A DNA stretch of 64,000 bases from Pelodera strongyloides (lineage: Eukaryota; Nematoda; Chromadorea; Rhabditida; Rhabditidae), in contig JAANDG010000036.1 in the NCBI GenBank assembly GCA_036852015.1, positions 151,501-215,500 on the forward strand. The letters run 5' to 3'. Position 1 is the first letter of the stretch; every line of letters starts with the position of its first letter. The notes under the pieces were generated by a model. The model was not told where the DNA came from. It ran no database searches and saw nothing but the letters and a program-made list of their open reading frames with translations. The position numbers and the translations under genes are program-made. Shown here piece after piece: positions 31,090-42,775 of this stretch.

Positions 31090-33740
31090 TTGCAGCGTAG
31101 AAATCGGTAACCTATTTCCACGTTTTCGATTGTGCCAAGTGCTAATTTGTTTGCACTTTTAGTCCGCGCAGTTTCCTTTTTAGGACTTTTTTCTAGCGCA
31201 GTGAGCGTGTAACTGGTACTCTGGTTTGTTACATACACAGCGAACACAAAATTGATCGGAGACAGTGTGGAGTTTTATAAAGCAGCAACCTCCATGTAAA
31301 TATTTCCTTATATGAATGTCGTTTGTTGTTTGAGCACGTTTTTCTTTCGTTTCGTTACAAATTTCGTTTCGTTATTGTGTACTGTTATTTTGACTCAGTG
31401 GGTCGCATTCGTCTGCATCTGAATCTGTGCCTGTGCTTGTTCATTTCTCACTACGCTTATTAAAAGCCAACTACTGTGTTTTTTATTGGAAATTACTTTT
31501 CTTCTTCAAAAATCCTCTTCACATTTGTTCAACACGGCTTCATTTAAATATATTCTTTGTATCTGCAATTTTCCATATTTTGTTGAAGCTATTGACCTTA
31601 TTTCCGCATAATATGGGCTTTATAGGCTTTCACGAACATTTTTGAACCGGAACATCTCGTTATTGCATCTTCTTATTTTATTTCTTCTTATTTTACTGAC
31701 GTTTTTCGAATGCAATCGGAAAATAGGTAAGTACCCAAACTAAAGAAAGGATATTTTTAGAGCTTCAAGCTTATACGAACTAATACACTTCCACTTTGCT
31801 TGATTTATTCCAGGAATTTAGGGAGCAAACATATTACTAGAATACTATAAAAGAAGCCTTGCATATTAAATCACAACTTGCATCGTTCCCAAGGACTTTT
31901 CAGGGGTTCCAATTTCCTTTCAATTGTTGCATTATCTGGGCAGTAAGTCGAATGTAAGAAATAAGGAATCAACGATATTCTTTCTCGGTGGGTGAACTTT
32001 TTTTAAAGTAATTTACTATAATTGTTTATACTTTGAGCACATTTCCCATTTGTTTGTGTGAGGCTGGCGTATTAGCTAGATAAGTTACTGGTAGATGTAT
32101 TCACGAAGCTCTGCCAAACTTAGTATTTTTGTTGATGTTTTGGTTGTTATGGATTGTTGTTGATCCGAACCATTACGTTTTTAGGTATTTATTTCATCAC
32201 CTGGACCTGCTACACCGTCGCCGTACTCACTTTTTCTCAGTCTGATGTTGTTCTGACTGTTATTGTTTGGTCTGTCACATGGAAATAGTGGCGGAGGACA
32301 ATTATGGAGTATTAGTAAGGTTTAATTAGTGTATACAATTTGTGTCCGTTTTCCTCACGCTGACCTTTTCTGTTTGTGTGCGAGCTGAAAGAGCCAGCAA
32401 GCGGTGCAAGTAATATTACTTTACTAGGCAACCAGAATAGACGACACTAACCGTCTGAGGCGACCACTCAGTCGATCATATAAAACATGGGCATACTACA
32501 TATGCATACTATGTAAAATGACTGAAACGTATATTCCAATTTTTTGTAATAACATTCACTTGTGCTTTTTTGAAGAGCTGCGAAAAGTCGCCCTACTTTG
32601 CCAAATACCTGAAAAGTAAGAACTCCGTTTCATTCACCCAAACAAAATTTTAGCTTCTTCTGTTTATATTATCTTATCAGACTAAATAAAATAAAATAAA
32701 GGATGTAAAAGACAAAAATAAGGATAACACTGCCTAAAATAAGTGTCTACCTAAGAGACCCTCGCATGGATTACGTGCAGACAAGCAAAATAACATGAAT
32801 ACCAAGACCTTCAACGAAGAAGACAAGAACTGAAACGACAACGGCGTCAACAGCCACAACAACCACCACAACAAAGATCACCAGAACAAGGTTAACCTTA
32901 TGAACAGTATGAAGACACAAACAATAAAACTCATGTGATCGTAGACTACGAAGAAATGGTTATGGACGAAGACGACATAAATGTCGAAATAGAGAAATAA
33001 ATGGATCAGAAGCCTGGTCCGGGTCCTCAGTCGTAAATAAAATTGATGATTATTTTAGAAGTATATTTACGGGAATTTTTAACTTTTTTTACTTGGAACT
33101 TTTTGGTCAAGGTATTTAGGATTGAAGGAACTGGATGGAAGGAAATATTTTTGAAAAAAAAAAACTAATAGGGTATATGTGAGTATGGTGTGGAAGGAAT
33201 TAAATTTATATGAGTTTATATTAACATAGCGTATTTTAATGCGAACAGTATGCATTTGCTAGTGTATATAATATTGCACTTATAAGTAAGGTGTATCCTG
33301 TGTTTCAGGGTGCTCCATAATCATATGCAACCAATCGGGTAGTTGTGGTGTTCTAATTATAGTGGTTGTATTATAGCGCCAATTACTAAATATATTCCAT
33401 CAGCTAGTGCGTGTATGTGTAGTGTAGATGACCTTCTACTTGTAGTGTAGTCGTGTTCCGCATTTAACCATGCATACTTCTGTTATTACACCCTTTTGAA
33501 AAGTGCGACGTATCTCATTTGAGAAACCATTACTATCGAACATTAATGTGTGCACAGTTTGCGTACTCGTTAGTACATAAAATGCTACCTCGGGATTTTT
33601 CCGATTGCCACGTTATGTGTGCATCATCATCTGCGCTATTACAATTATAATTGCCTTTATAGTGTAAAAACAAAGCAATTTTATATGATGTGTTTTCTCG
33701 TATGTATATTTCAAATGTAAAATCTAGTCTACCAACTAAA
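31090..33740. other. Long AT-rich region without recognised genes
   Basis: I see no exon with family signatures, no long inverted repeat and no convincing ORF. A short region at about 32810-32900 is CAA-rich and could encode a Q/R-rich stretch. It may be decayed material of the neighbouring BEL relic. Confidence 0.4.
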
Positions 33741-36700
33741 GAGAAAATCACAGTTCCACGGACTACAGAAAGCATGCATCACTGCAAGCAAAGACAGATG
33801 CTCGCGCTCAACAGAAAAGATGTTTCAAATGCCTAAAGAAAGGACATGATTCAAAGGTATGCAAGCACAAAGTACAGTGTAAAAAATGTAATGCGAGCAA
33901 TCACACAACGTTATTGTGTTCCAAACAACAACTACAACAACACCAAGGACGATTCGCGAGAAATGACCAACCTCCGAACAAATGGAAACCACGAACAGTG
34001 AGACAGCACACGCGCACGGATGAAGAAGAGTGCGAGAACATGCTAATGATCGCATCACCCAAAGTAACGGATTACGAAACAAATGAAGTATTCATCGTGA
34101 ATGCAATGCTCGACTCAGGAGCAAATATCAGTTTCATCAGAGAAGATTTAGCATAGGACCTCAGACTCCCAATAGTAAAGAAGGTAGTTGAATTGAACAT
34201 GATAACATTTGGAAATGAGGAAAAGAAATCGACGGCAGATCAAGTGCAGGTTACTTACTATGCTCTATGCTAGACAGAAATCAAATGTTTCATGCTGACG
34301 AAAAAAGAAATCACGTCTCCAATACAGGCAAATCGACTGAAAACGATGGAGATAAAAAATATCTGGCTAAACACAACATACCATACAAAGAAGAAAAGGA
34401 AGAGAAGAAAATCCACATGTTGATAAGAAGGGATGAATTGTTCTCCATCATGAATTATGGACAGAGGAAATATACTCTACCATCAGGACTACATTTGGTA
34501 CCTACAAAATTCGGCTATATACTTTGCGGTACACAGAAGAATTATTGCAATGCGAGAATGAACACTACGATATCTCAACATGAGAATGATGCACAATTGG
34601 AAAACTAAAGAAAATAAAAACTGAAAGAAGGAGACCACCCACTCCCATAATTTACATCGGTGCCAAGGACGAAAATGAGGAAGACGAAGACATCCATACC
34701 GAAGGGCACATCGAAGAAGTTAATATAGAAGATGACGACGAAATGAACTCCGAAATACGATGTTGCTACACTGCTGCTCCCGCTCTGGTCCCCGCCTAGT
34801 TCCTGGACCTTCACGCCTTTCGATTCCGCATACGCTACGTTAACGTCGTCAAGGATCGATTTTCTTGCGCCCCCAATGTCGTGAACTTTTCACGAACAAG
34901 TCGACAGGTCAATAGTCAGCTGCTACAATTATCGGAAGCTTGTACAGTACAGTCATGTCCCCTTTTTGTGATAATGCATACAACATCGGGCGTAATTACG
35001 TACTTTTTATACCGCGCGATGTGGAACTTGCCCAATTACGTACTTTTTATGATGAAGCGAACTACAGGTAATTGGAGTGCCGACGCTACAAAAAGCGGAC
35101 GGATTGAAATTGGAGAAGGAACGTGCATATAAACTCGAAGGAAAGCAGCAACTTCACTCTGCGCACAGTCACAACGTCCAAAAGCGATATCCTCTTTATT
35201 ACCCCTTTATTTGCTTACTCTGTTAATCTCCGACCCAATGCGCGCCCAAATTATGGCTTTCGACCCCACCGCCGACGCTAAATATGACTGAAATTTGCAG
35301 TGCCGACCCTTTAGCAGTACAAATAGTGTAGCAGTACAGTAGGAAGCAGCAGTGAACGCATGCCAGCCAAACTGACCCAAGTCTGACCCAGGTCCGACCC
35401 AACTGGCGCGCTTGCAGCTCTTCCGCATGCACATCGCATTTTTCACGATGATTTTTTCAATTTTTTTTTGAAGATTCTGCACTTTCTTTTTTTTTTTTTT
35501 TTATTTTTTTTTATTTTTTTTATTATTTCCTCTATTAACTTATTGCTATCACATGTACCATTGCTTCACTTACTGGTGCGCGTTCAAGCAAGCAAACAAA
35601 CGGAAGGAAGAACACGGTAAAGTAAGTTTATGATGTGGTAAGAGTAGGGTTCTCATCGGTCACTATAGATAGACTCAGCCGTAGAAGTATATGTTACTAA
35701 TAGTTTGTAATCTTCGCAGAATGACAAAGAAGTATTATATTTTCATTTACTGTTTAATTTAATACATTTAGACACTGGTGGTAAGCTCCACGGAAGTTCA
35801 CAGCATCACAGATGCATTCTGCAGCCTGATACTAATACTGGACAATGGAAGATTCGCTAAAACTCCGTCAAATTTGAATGTTTAGTCATATACTGTGTAT
35901 GCATTATTCGGAATAAACATTTCCTCCCGTTATGTAGTGTAATTTATGGGCTACGCGTCTGTACAAATTACGGTGGTGCCGACTCCAAACAGTGTTTTGC
36001 CGACCCAACTCTGACTCCAAACAGTGGTTTTGCCGACCCAACTCCCACGCCGTTTTCAAATTTTTCGACCCGGGGCGGAAACTAGGACCGCCCAGAGTCG
36101 GACTTCGCTTTAGTTGGGTCGGCACTTTGGGTCGGAGAGGAACATAGTTAGTCATTTTATCCCTCTGTTCCCTTTTACCCTATACGCTACGGTACGCACA
36201 ATATGTGAATACCACGAGACTTGTCATTGTAACGCAAGCGAGATCAAAGTGTATGCTACTGCAAAAATAGGAATCTTTTAAAGGAATAACGGATTTTAGA
36301 AATGCTCTCCACTAATTAGGAGAATATTATTAACTATCTCAAACACCTAATAGTGGTGTCGCATTTCTTGTGTAGATAAAAGGATTCGAATAGAACCAAA
36401 TACAGAATCGTCTATGGCGCATCTCCCCATGAGAAGAGAAAACGATCACCTAACGAATGTCTGCCTCCAGGACCAGTAATCTTGCCCGAAAGTCCAGGAC
36501 TTATACTGAGGTTACGAATTACAAAGAAGCTAATGATACCCTGTGCACCGTATGGGAATGGAACCCGGGCCTCTGGGGCATCAGTCGATCATTCTACCAT
36601 TCTACCATTGGTTTAGTATCATCTCCAATAATCTTCCTTCAGAGAAATTGTTTCTCAAATGAGGTAGGACGCGCCACTCAAAAAGCGATAATAGCGGAAG

Positions 36701-36950
36701 TTTGGACATCAAAATGGGAAGACGAGTAATTGGAATAAAGGTAATCTACAATACATATACGGACAAAGAAGCACTAGATAATGTGTATATTCAGTAATTG
36801 GTACTACGAACACGACATCTATATTTAGAACACCACAATTACCATATTGGCTCCAAAGTATATGGAGCACTATCGCAAGTTACCTGAAGCGCATCTGCCG
36901 GGAAACGCGCCGTTGCCGACTAATTAACCAACACATTCTACTTGTTGTGT
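33740..36950 (+). pseudogene. Decayed BEL/Pao retrotransposon
   Basis: Three recognisable parts lie in order. About 33818-34157: zinc knuckles (CFKCLKKGHDSKVC, CKKCNASNHTTLLC) and an aspartic protease motif MLDSGANISFI, then a stop. 34267-34608: a region ending LPSGLHLVPTKFGYILCGTQ, matching LHSGLMLVPSLFGYLRTGT of the intact element. About 36385-36500: KYRIVYGASPHEKRKRSPNE, matching the RT segment KVRVVFDASAHERGKLSLNE. Many stops and frameshifts separate them. A different insertion lies between (35228-36137). This is an older BEL copy, diverged from the one at 10-20 kb. Confidence 0.7.
35228..36137. mobile_element. Probable DNA-transposon remnant with CTCCGACCCAA ends
   Basis: Left CTCCGACCCAATGCGC and right inverse of CTCCGACCCAAAGTGCC. 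Internal GACCCAAC strings recur near both ends. It includes a long T/A run (35480-35525). No transposase was seen. Confidence 0.45.
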
Positions 36951-37757
36951 GTCAGTAAATATATAAGTACATTTTGTTTTTATAGTGCATTTTCATCTGT
37001 TTTATTTGTATTATTATCCATTTATTACATGAAGTGCTTCCCAATTTTTGTATACTTTGTTTAGTTTATATTTCGCCGTTATCTATTTACTTGAAAGTCT
37101 TATCCTTTTTTCTTGAACCAGGAAAGGACATTCATTACATGGATATTTCAATAGCAAAAATATTAGATTTTTTCTTGCTATTGGTGTTATTAACGCTGAA
37201 TTTTCCAACGCGTACGTTTTAAAGTATATTGATACCCTTCCGTCCTGATGTCATTGCGCATAATATATCGTTTATAGTTTTATGCCTTTCATTCCTGTTA
37301 TACGTTGTATTGCAGTAATAAACAATTATATTTGATTTCAGTTCATTGCACAAATATGCCGAAGGGTATAGCGCGTATCGCGTGTCGGATATTCTACTGC
37401 GAATACACAGTATGCTGAAGAGCCTTCTTCAAAGACACTCACAGTACAGTGGTTACAGCAATTGAAAATCTCGAATAATATTGGTAAGCAACACGAAGGG
37501 GAACCAAAAGTATCGTACTATATAAAGAAGAAGTGTGTGTACGAAACGGAATCCTACGTTTCAGGCGGTTGGTATAAGTAGTCGCTTTTCGCTATTCTTC
37601 AAAATAAACGCAATATAATTTTATTACATAGACTTGGAAGATACATTTCAGACATTTCATATAAGTTTGCAGTATGATTATTTTATTTTTTACCGCTTAA
37701 TTTACCATTAAGTTACTCACTTCGTATAATGTAGAAAGGGCCCATTATATCTTATTA
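36951..37757. other. Intergenic AT-rich region
   Basis: No gene, repeat family or structured element recognised. Confidence 0.4.
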
Positions 37758-38154
37758 CCAGCCGTTCGAAGAGCCCTATGGGCTCTTCTCCGACTGGAGG
37801 AATAGGCCTTCGGCCGATTGTTACCCTATTTAAAAGAATTTCTTCAAACGTAAAAAAAGATGTTCATTTACGTTTATGCGGAAACGTATAATATAGTTGT
37901 GGACTTCATGCAAATTTGCCTATTTGCTATTGCAATTGCTCTTCTATCTCTTATAAGATCGTCCTTCCATAAGCTAGCATAGCTCAACCGGTAGAGCGTT
38001 GGACTGTGTATCGAGAGGTTGTGCGCTGATGTGGGTTCGAATCTCGCCAGCCACAAAGATTTTGTGTGCTCTTTCGGTCGAAGAATTTTCTCTATGAAGG
38101 GATTTCGTTGTGCACATAAAAACAAACCCGTGACAAACTCTTCTCCTTTATATA
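37758..38154 (-). mobile_element. Outer Helitron of a triple nest, tRNA-like type (A)
   Basis: On the minus strand its 3' end is a hairpin with CGAACGG, CTGG, T. Its 5' end is cut within CTCCTTTATA (+) by a type B Helitron. A tRNA-like block is at about 37973-38055 (+), with B-box GGTTCGAATCT. Confidence 0.7.
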
Positions 38155-39008
38155 TCTTACCAGCCGTTCGAAGAGCCCTACGGGCTCTTCTACGACTGGA
38201 GGAATCGGCCTTCGGCCGATTGTTCCCCTATTTAAAAAAAAGGAATTTCTTCAAACGTAAAAAAAGATAAATATAAAAAGATAAGCTTGTCCGAACAATA
38301 AATGTGAGTAAAAAAAGATGTTCATTTACGTTTATGTGGAAACGTATAATATGGTTCTCGACTTCATGCAAATTTGCAATTGCAACTGCTCTTCTATCTC
38401 CTATAAGATCCTCCTCCCATAAGCTAGCATAGCTCAACAGGTAGAGCGTTGGACTGTGAATCGAGAGATTGTGGGCTGCTGTGGGTTCGAATCCCGCCAG
38501 CGGCAATGATTTTGTATGCTCTTTCGATCGAAGAATTTTCTTTATGAAGGGATTTCGTTGTGCACATAAAAACAAACCCGTGACAAACTCTTCTCCTTTA
38601 TATAATAAGATTATATAAAGTTGGGAGCTTTGTTTGTTTGTTTGTTTGTTTGTTTGATTGATTGATTGGGTGTTTGGATGATGTGCGTTACGCTCAGGAA
38701 GTAGGATTGGTTCAGTAGTTCATGTTCCCATGCACTGAGCCATCTCACATCCCGAGCGCCCCTCTCACAAAAGTCCAAAAAAGGCTGCATATACGGAATG
38801 TGTGTGGTATATCGTTCGGGCGCGTCGGCGGCGCTCAAAGTACTTCGATTAAAATACAAAGAACATGCAAATCTGGAGCAACAAAAGAAGCAATAAAGCG
38901 AGGATTTTAGCATATGCTAATTTTTTGAATCACTTTTGAATCCACGTTTCACGTATGTATGAAATAAAAATGTACTAGAAGGTCGCCTCAGGCGGCGCAG
39001 CCGTCTGG
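38155..39008 (+). mobile_element. Middle Helitron of a triple nest, type B, interrupted
   Basis: Its first five bases TCTTA lie at 38155-38159, and it resumes TTATATAAAGTTGGGAGC at 38611, so the 451-bp type A Helitron split it. The 3' end is CCGTCTGG followed by T at 39009. Removing the inner element gives the exact type B start TCTTATTATATAAAGTTGGG. Confidence 0.75.
38160..38610 (-). mobile_element. Inner Helitron of a triple nest, tRNA-like type (A), 451 bp
   Basis: Flanked by A (38159) and T (38611). Minus-strand 5' end TCTTATTATATAAAGGAG; 3' end GGGCTCTTCGAACGGCTGG. It carries the best tRNA-like block of the family, about 38423-38504 (+), with A-box TAGCTCAACAGG and a perfect B-box GGTTCGAATCC. 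Confidence 0.8.
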
Positions 39009-40700
39009 TAAATATATATATATATCCTTTGTTAGCGCGATAGCGCTAACATAGTTTGGGTTTGATCCGAGAGCCCTTTTTTCAGTTTTCACCCTGAATT
39101 TGGTCCTAGACCAAAAATTGAAATTCTTTTGGTCTAATTAGTGAAAAGACCACATTTCATAATACCTGCGAAAATTTCAGATAAAAATATCAACTTGCAC
39201 GAAATTTATGATCAAATAAGCAAAATTTGCAAAACATGCGGAAGAAATGTCTGCGCGTGTGTGTGTGTGTGTGTGCACCCCCCCCCCCCATCCCCAATCA
39301 AGAGAGAGAGAACCTAGTCTGGCGCGCACCCAATTAACTAACAGACGGTATTTTTGACGCTTAATTTATTGAATACTTTATTTGCAAACGAAATTATTAA
39401 TCATTATAGTCTTAGTTTCATTTTTCTGTTCTTTAGTAGGTAAAACTCTAAGTGCGCGCTAACAGTGCGCGCCGTTGAAACACTATACAACGTTTCAGGG
39501 GTATATTTATTCAGGGCAAAAGTGCTTATTAGTTACTAAATATTATTATTATTATTGTTGCCAACTAGCTTTTCAAAGCGAATAAAGTTAAGTCGTCCGG
39601 GGAAGTGGTTGTCAAATATTTTCAAAATTCTATCTGAAAATCATGAATCTCGGCTTATGGGAGCACGTACGGAATTTCTGCAAAACCAAAGCATAATTTT
39701 AAGAAACCGCAATTTGTTTGTGCTGTCTAAAATTAATAGTAACTAAAACGTCTTATTTGGCACATGCAACCATCCGAAGTGGTTATTTCCGGTTACCTAT
39801 GAACTATGAAGCCTATGAAGGGAAGTGAGGCATGATTGAAGCACATTATTGATTGATTGCCGCGAATTTTTTATTCTAATTATACTGATTTGCATGGGAA
39901 TGTAGTGTTCGGAAATCAGTTCAAATCCGAATGTAGCCGTCTTAATTAAACGTTCGAGCCCATTTCAAAATACTTTTCCATATTATCCGCGGTCACGAAC
40001 GATATATTGCTTGTTTTAAGAACTATATTTACCTGCAAAAAGTAATTAACCCTACAGTAAGTAATAAAGGATATATTTCTAAACTTACTCGGAAAGAAGT
40101 TTTGAAGTATTGAAATATGTATAAGTGCGCCGTTTCTAAACTTCGCAATACGCGTACTCCAAACAATAACTTCCTTCAAAATGCGCCCAACAAAGTGATT
40201 TTTGTATCGTGATGTCCGTCCGTCGAATTCAGGAGTTCATTTTCAGAACTGCTATTAAACTAGCTCAAGTCAGTATATTTGCACAATTGCTTTAATTTTT
40301 GTGCTGAAAAAGGTAGTGTTTATTGTTTACGTTTTTTGCCATACTTTATTTGGCCGTGTTAAAATTTTCCCGAAAATTTTTTTACGAGTTTTCTATTGGG
40401 GTGCGTGCGCCTATATACTTTCGTTCGTACTGCACTGTAGATGAGGCGAAAAATGCGAACTAGATTGTAAATGAACAAAAGGAAGCTTAATAGAACCAAG
40501 CAAGAGTCTGGCGCCGAATGGGCGAGGTGTGCGGCGAGACTGCGAAACCCTTTTGTAATATGCAAAATAGGATGAGTGGGACACTTTTTTTGGATGGGCC
40601 TGAGCTTTTAACTGGTTTTATATATAAAGGTTTATTGAGGATATGTAATTAACACATATCAAAAGGTGACCCTAAGATACCACCCTTCACAACGCAGTAT
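39009..40700. other. AT-rich region with simple repeats
   Basis: Contains a second copy of the TTAGCGCGATAGCGCTAA hairpin (39032-39049), a (TA)n run at 39009-39024, and a GT run followed by poly-C (39257-39289). No gene recognised. Confidence 0.5.
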
Positions 40701-40714
40701 ACTCACTTAAATGA

Positions 40715-41000
40715 GGAGGCTCACGAGAATGACGCGCTCACGAGAATGACGTGCTCAAATAGTACTCTTTTATCGAAAGGTGATGGTATTAAATTCCGAA
40801 AGACATGCTTTACAAAGCAAAAGCTTTTAATTGGAAGGAGGAAATCAATATAAAACTATAAATTCAATTAAAATTTTGGATCGTAGTAAATAGTTGATTT
40901 AGAGAGTGCACATGCAAATTTGGTGCTGGCTTGCAAAATGACTTGTAAATTTTCATGCTCACTATGGAAATCAACTATTTACTACGATCCAAAATTTTGA
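40715..41000. mobile_element. Partial copy of MITE family E1 with internal palindrome
   Basis: Shares GAGGCTCACGAGA, AGGTGATGGTAT and CAAAGCAAAAGCTTTTAATT with the element at 3217. Ends in a palindrome of ATTTTGGATCGTAGTAAATA (arms about 40873-40897 and 40973-40998). Confidence 0.55.
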
Positions 41001-41017
41001 TGTAAATTAGGTCATGT

Positions 41018-41548
41018 GAAAAGAGGACAATATTTTATCGTGGAAAAGAGTCCTTGAATGGTAAGTTTGGGTTTCATCTTGTTTTAAATCTACGAAAAGA
41101 GGCCAATAATTTGAATAGGATTCTATAAAAAGTGGACAATATAAAATATAATATCCTCCTGAGCTTGCGCTCAAATAAGGCCTTTTCATTACCCAAACTG
41201 GGGCATTTCATTAATGCAATCAGTCTTCCGATTTTTACAGAAATTAACTTCTCAGTACTAAATGTATGTGTTACTACCTGAAGCGGCTTTTAGAATAGAA
41301 TAGACGGTAAACGTGTTCCAGATTAACGCGCCATCCAGTTAATAATAGGAAAACTAATGGCATAAAAGAAATGACCCAGTTTGGGTAATGAAAAGGCCTT
41401 ATTTGAGCGCAAGCTCAGGAGGATATTATATTTTATATTGTCCACTTTTTATAGAATCCTATTCAAATTATTTGGCCTCTTTTCGTAGATTTAAAACAAG
41501 ATGAAACCCAAACTTACCATTCAAGGACTCTTTTCCACGATAAAATTA
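41018..41548. mobile_element. Large palindromic element
   Basis: Arms of about 190 bp (41018-41210 and 41360-41548) are near-perfect inverse copies, including GAGCTTGCGCTCAAATAAGG. The 150-bp loop is unrelated to them. No coding capacity. The right arm runs into a (TA)n microsatellite, so its target duplication is obscured. Confidence 0.75.

Positions 41549-41600
<52 letters not shown>
41549..41600. repeat. (TA)n microsatellite
   Basis: About 50 bp of alternating TA, directly next to the palindromic element. Confidence 0.95.
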
Positions 41601-41605
<5 letters not shown>

Positions 41606-41978
41606 CATCAGAGAGATGCGCACAAAAGCCAACACAGAGTAAAATGTTTGAAAACAAATGATATCTATTGAAAGGATATAAGGACACAAAAGTAGGATTT
41701 TTTTGGGACTTATAACAAGAGCGTGTATTAGCCGAGCACTACAAACCCAGTAGCTGGACACTATCGGACACTAACACACATAAGCGTGCACATACCCAGG
41801 GTTACGTCAGTGGCTAAATTCACCGAACGACCTAGGCGCAATACTTGCATTTATAACTGTGACACGTGTGAGAGTGAAGTGACTGTGCGATCCAAATTGC
41901 TACATAACGGGTTTAGGCATAGGCATTTCAGAGTGAGTAGGTATGCCCGTTGCAATCCATAAAAATCAGACAAACAAA

Positions 41979-42236
41979 TTAAAAAGGAGAATAAGGCAAA
42001 ATCACAGGGCAAAGCAACATGACACGGAGGTGCAAGTGAAGTAGTTCGACAAGGTTTAGCTTTTCCAGTCGTGACTTAAATGAGGCACCGGAGGGTGCAG
42101 TGATAACGTCGTCCGGGAGCAAGTGATACCATCGCACCGTTCTATGAAAGAACGAATTGCTCAGTAAAGAGTTTCGTTTCGAGTGAAGTGTGTTGCCAGC
42201 TGAAAGCGGTTTCGACGACCGAAAGTCAGTCTCCAC
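41979..42236 (-). pseudogene. C-terminal tail of a LINE reverse transcriptase
   Basis: The frame includes SFFHRTVRWYHLLPDDVITA and FKSRLEKL. This matches the conserved tail of non-LTR reverse-transcriptase proteins (FF-RT-x-WN-LP-x-V-A-S-x-FK). No RT core is upstream within the open frame, so it is a truncated copy. It lies head to head with another LINE tail at 42326. Confidence 0.65.
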
Positions 42237-42325
42237 CTTACATATTTGCTATAAAGCGATAAACTATGTTTTTTGTCGCGCTGTAAATGTGTGGCATGTT
42301 GTGAAAACTAAATTATCAAACAGGG

Positions 42326-42712
42326 ATGTGTTCTTTAGCCTTTACCACGAGAAATAAACGGCCAAAAATAAAGGACCGTTCATTGATCAACAACAACAAT
42401 ATACAATATGGGTACATCCATCGTGTCCTGAACCACAAGAGAATTAATCGTCTCCCCAAAGAAGTGGCCAATTCAGAGTCGCTTGAGGAATCTGAATCTT
42501 ATTTAAACAACATGCCATTTGAGTTTTTTAATCGCTTAATTTAATTTTCAACTCTTCTTTAGTATTATTTTTCACTTTGTCTTGTATTTATCGCACCGCG
42601 TGAGTAGCTCTGGGCCTCTTAAACATGCCTAGCCTGTGTGTGTTTATCTCTTTACTTGCCATTGTTTGTGTGTTCAATTGTACGGCTTTGAATAAAGAGT
42701 TATATATAAAAC
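42326..42712 (+). pseudogene. Second LINE fragment: RT tail and 3' end
   Basis: The frame 42326-42544 ends RVLNHKRINRLPKEVANSES and a short tail, a diverged form of the same RT C-terminal motif. The following 3' UTR ends CTTTGAATAAAGAGTTATATA at 42712. The same 3' end recurs inverted at 59226-59400. Confidence 0.6.
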
Positions 42713-42775
42713 ACAGCCAAAAAACAGCGGTTTATTGAACAAAACCAGTAAGCTAGTGATGGGAAACGTTTGTGT

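Noticed and set aside
38423..38504. Functional tRNA gene
   Set aside because: A- and B-boxes are good, but the acceptor stem does not close well and the block recurs inside four mobile elements, so it is tRNA-like.
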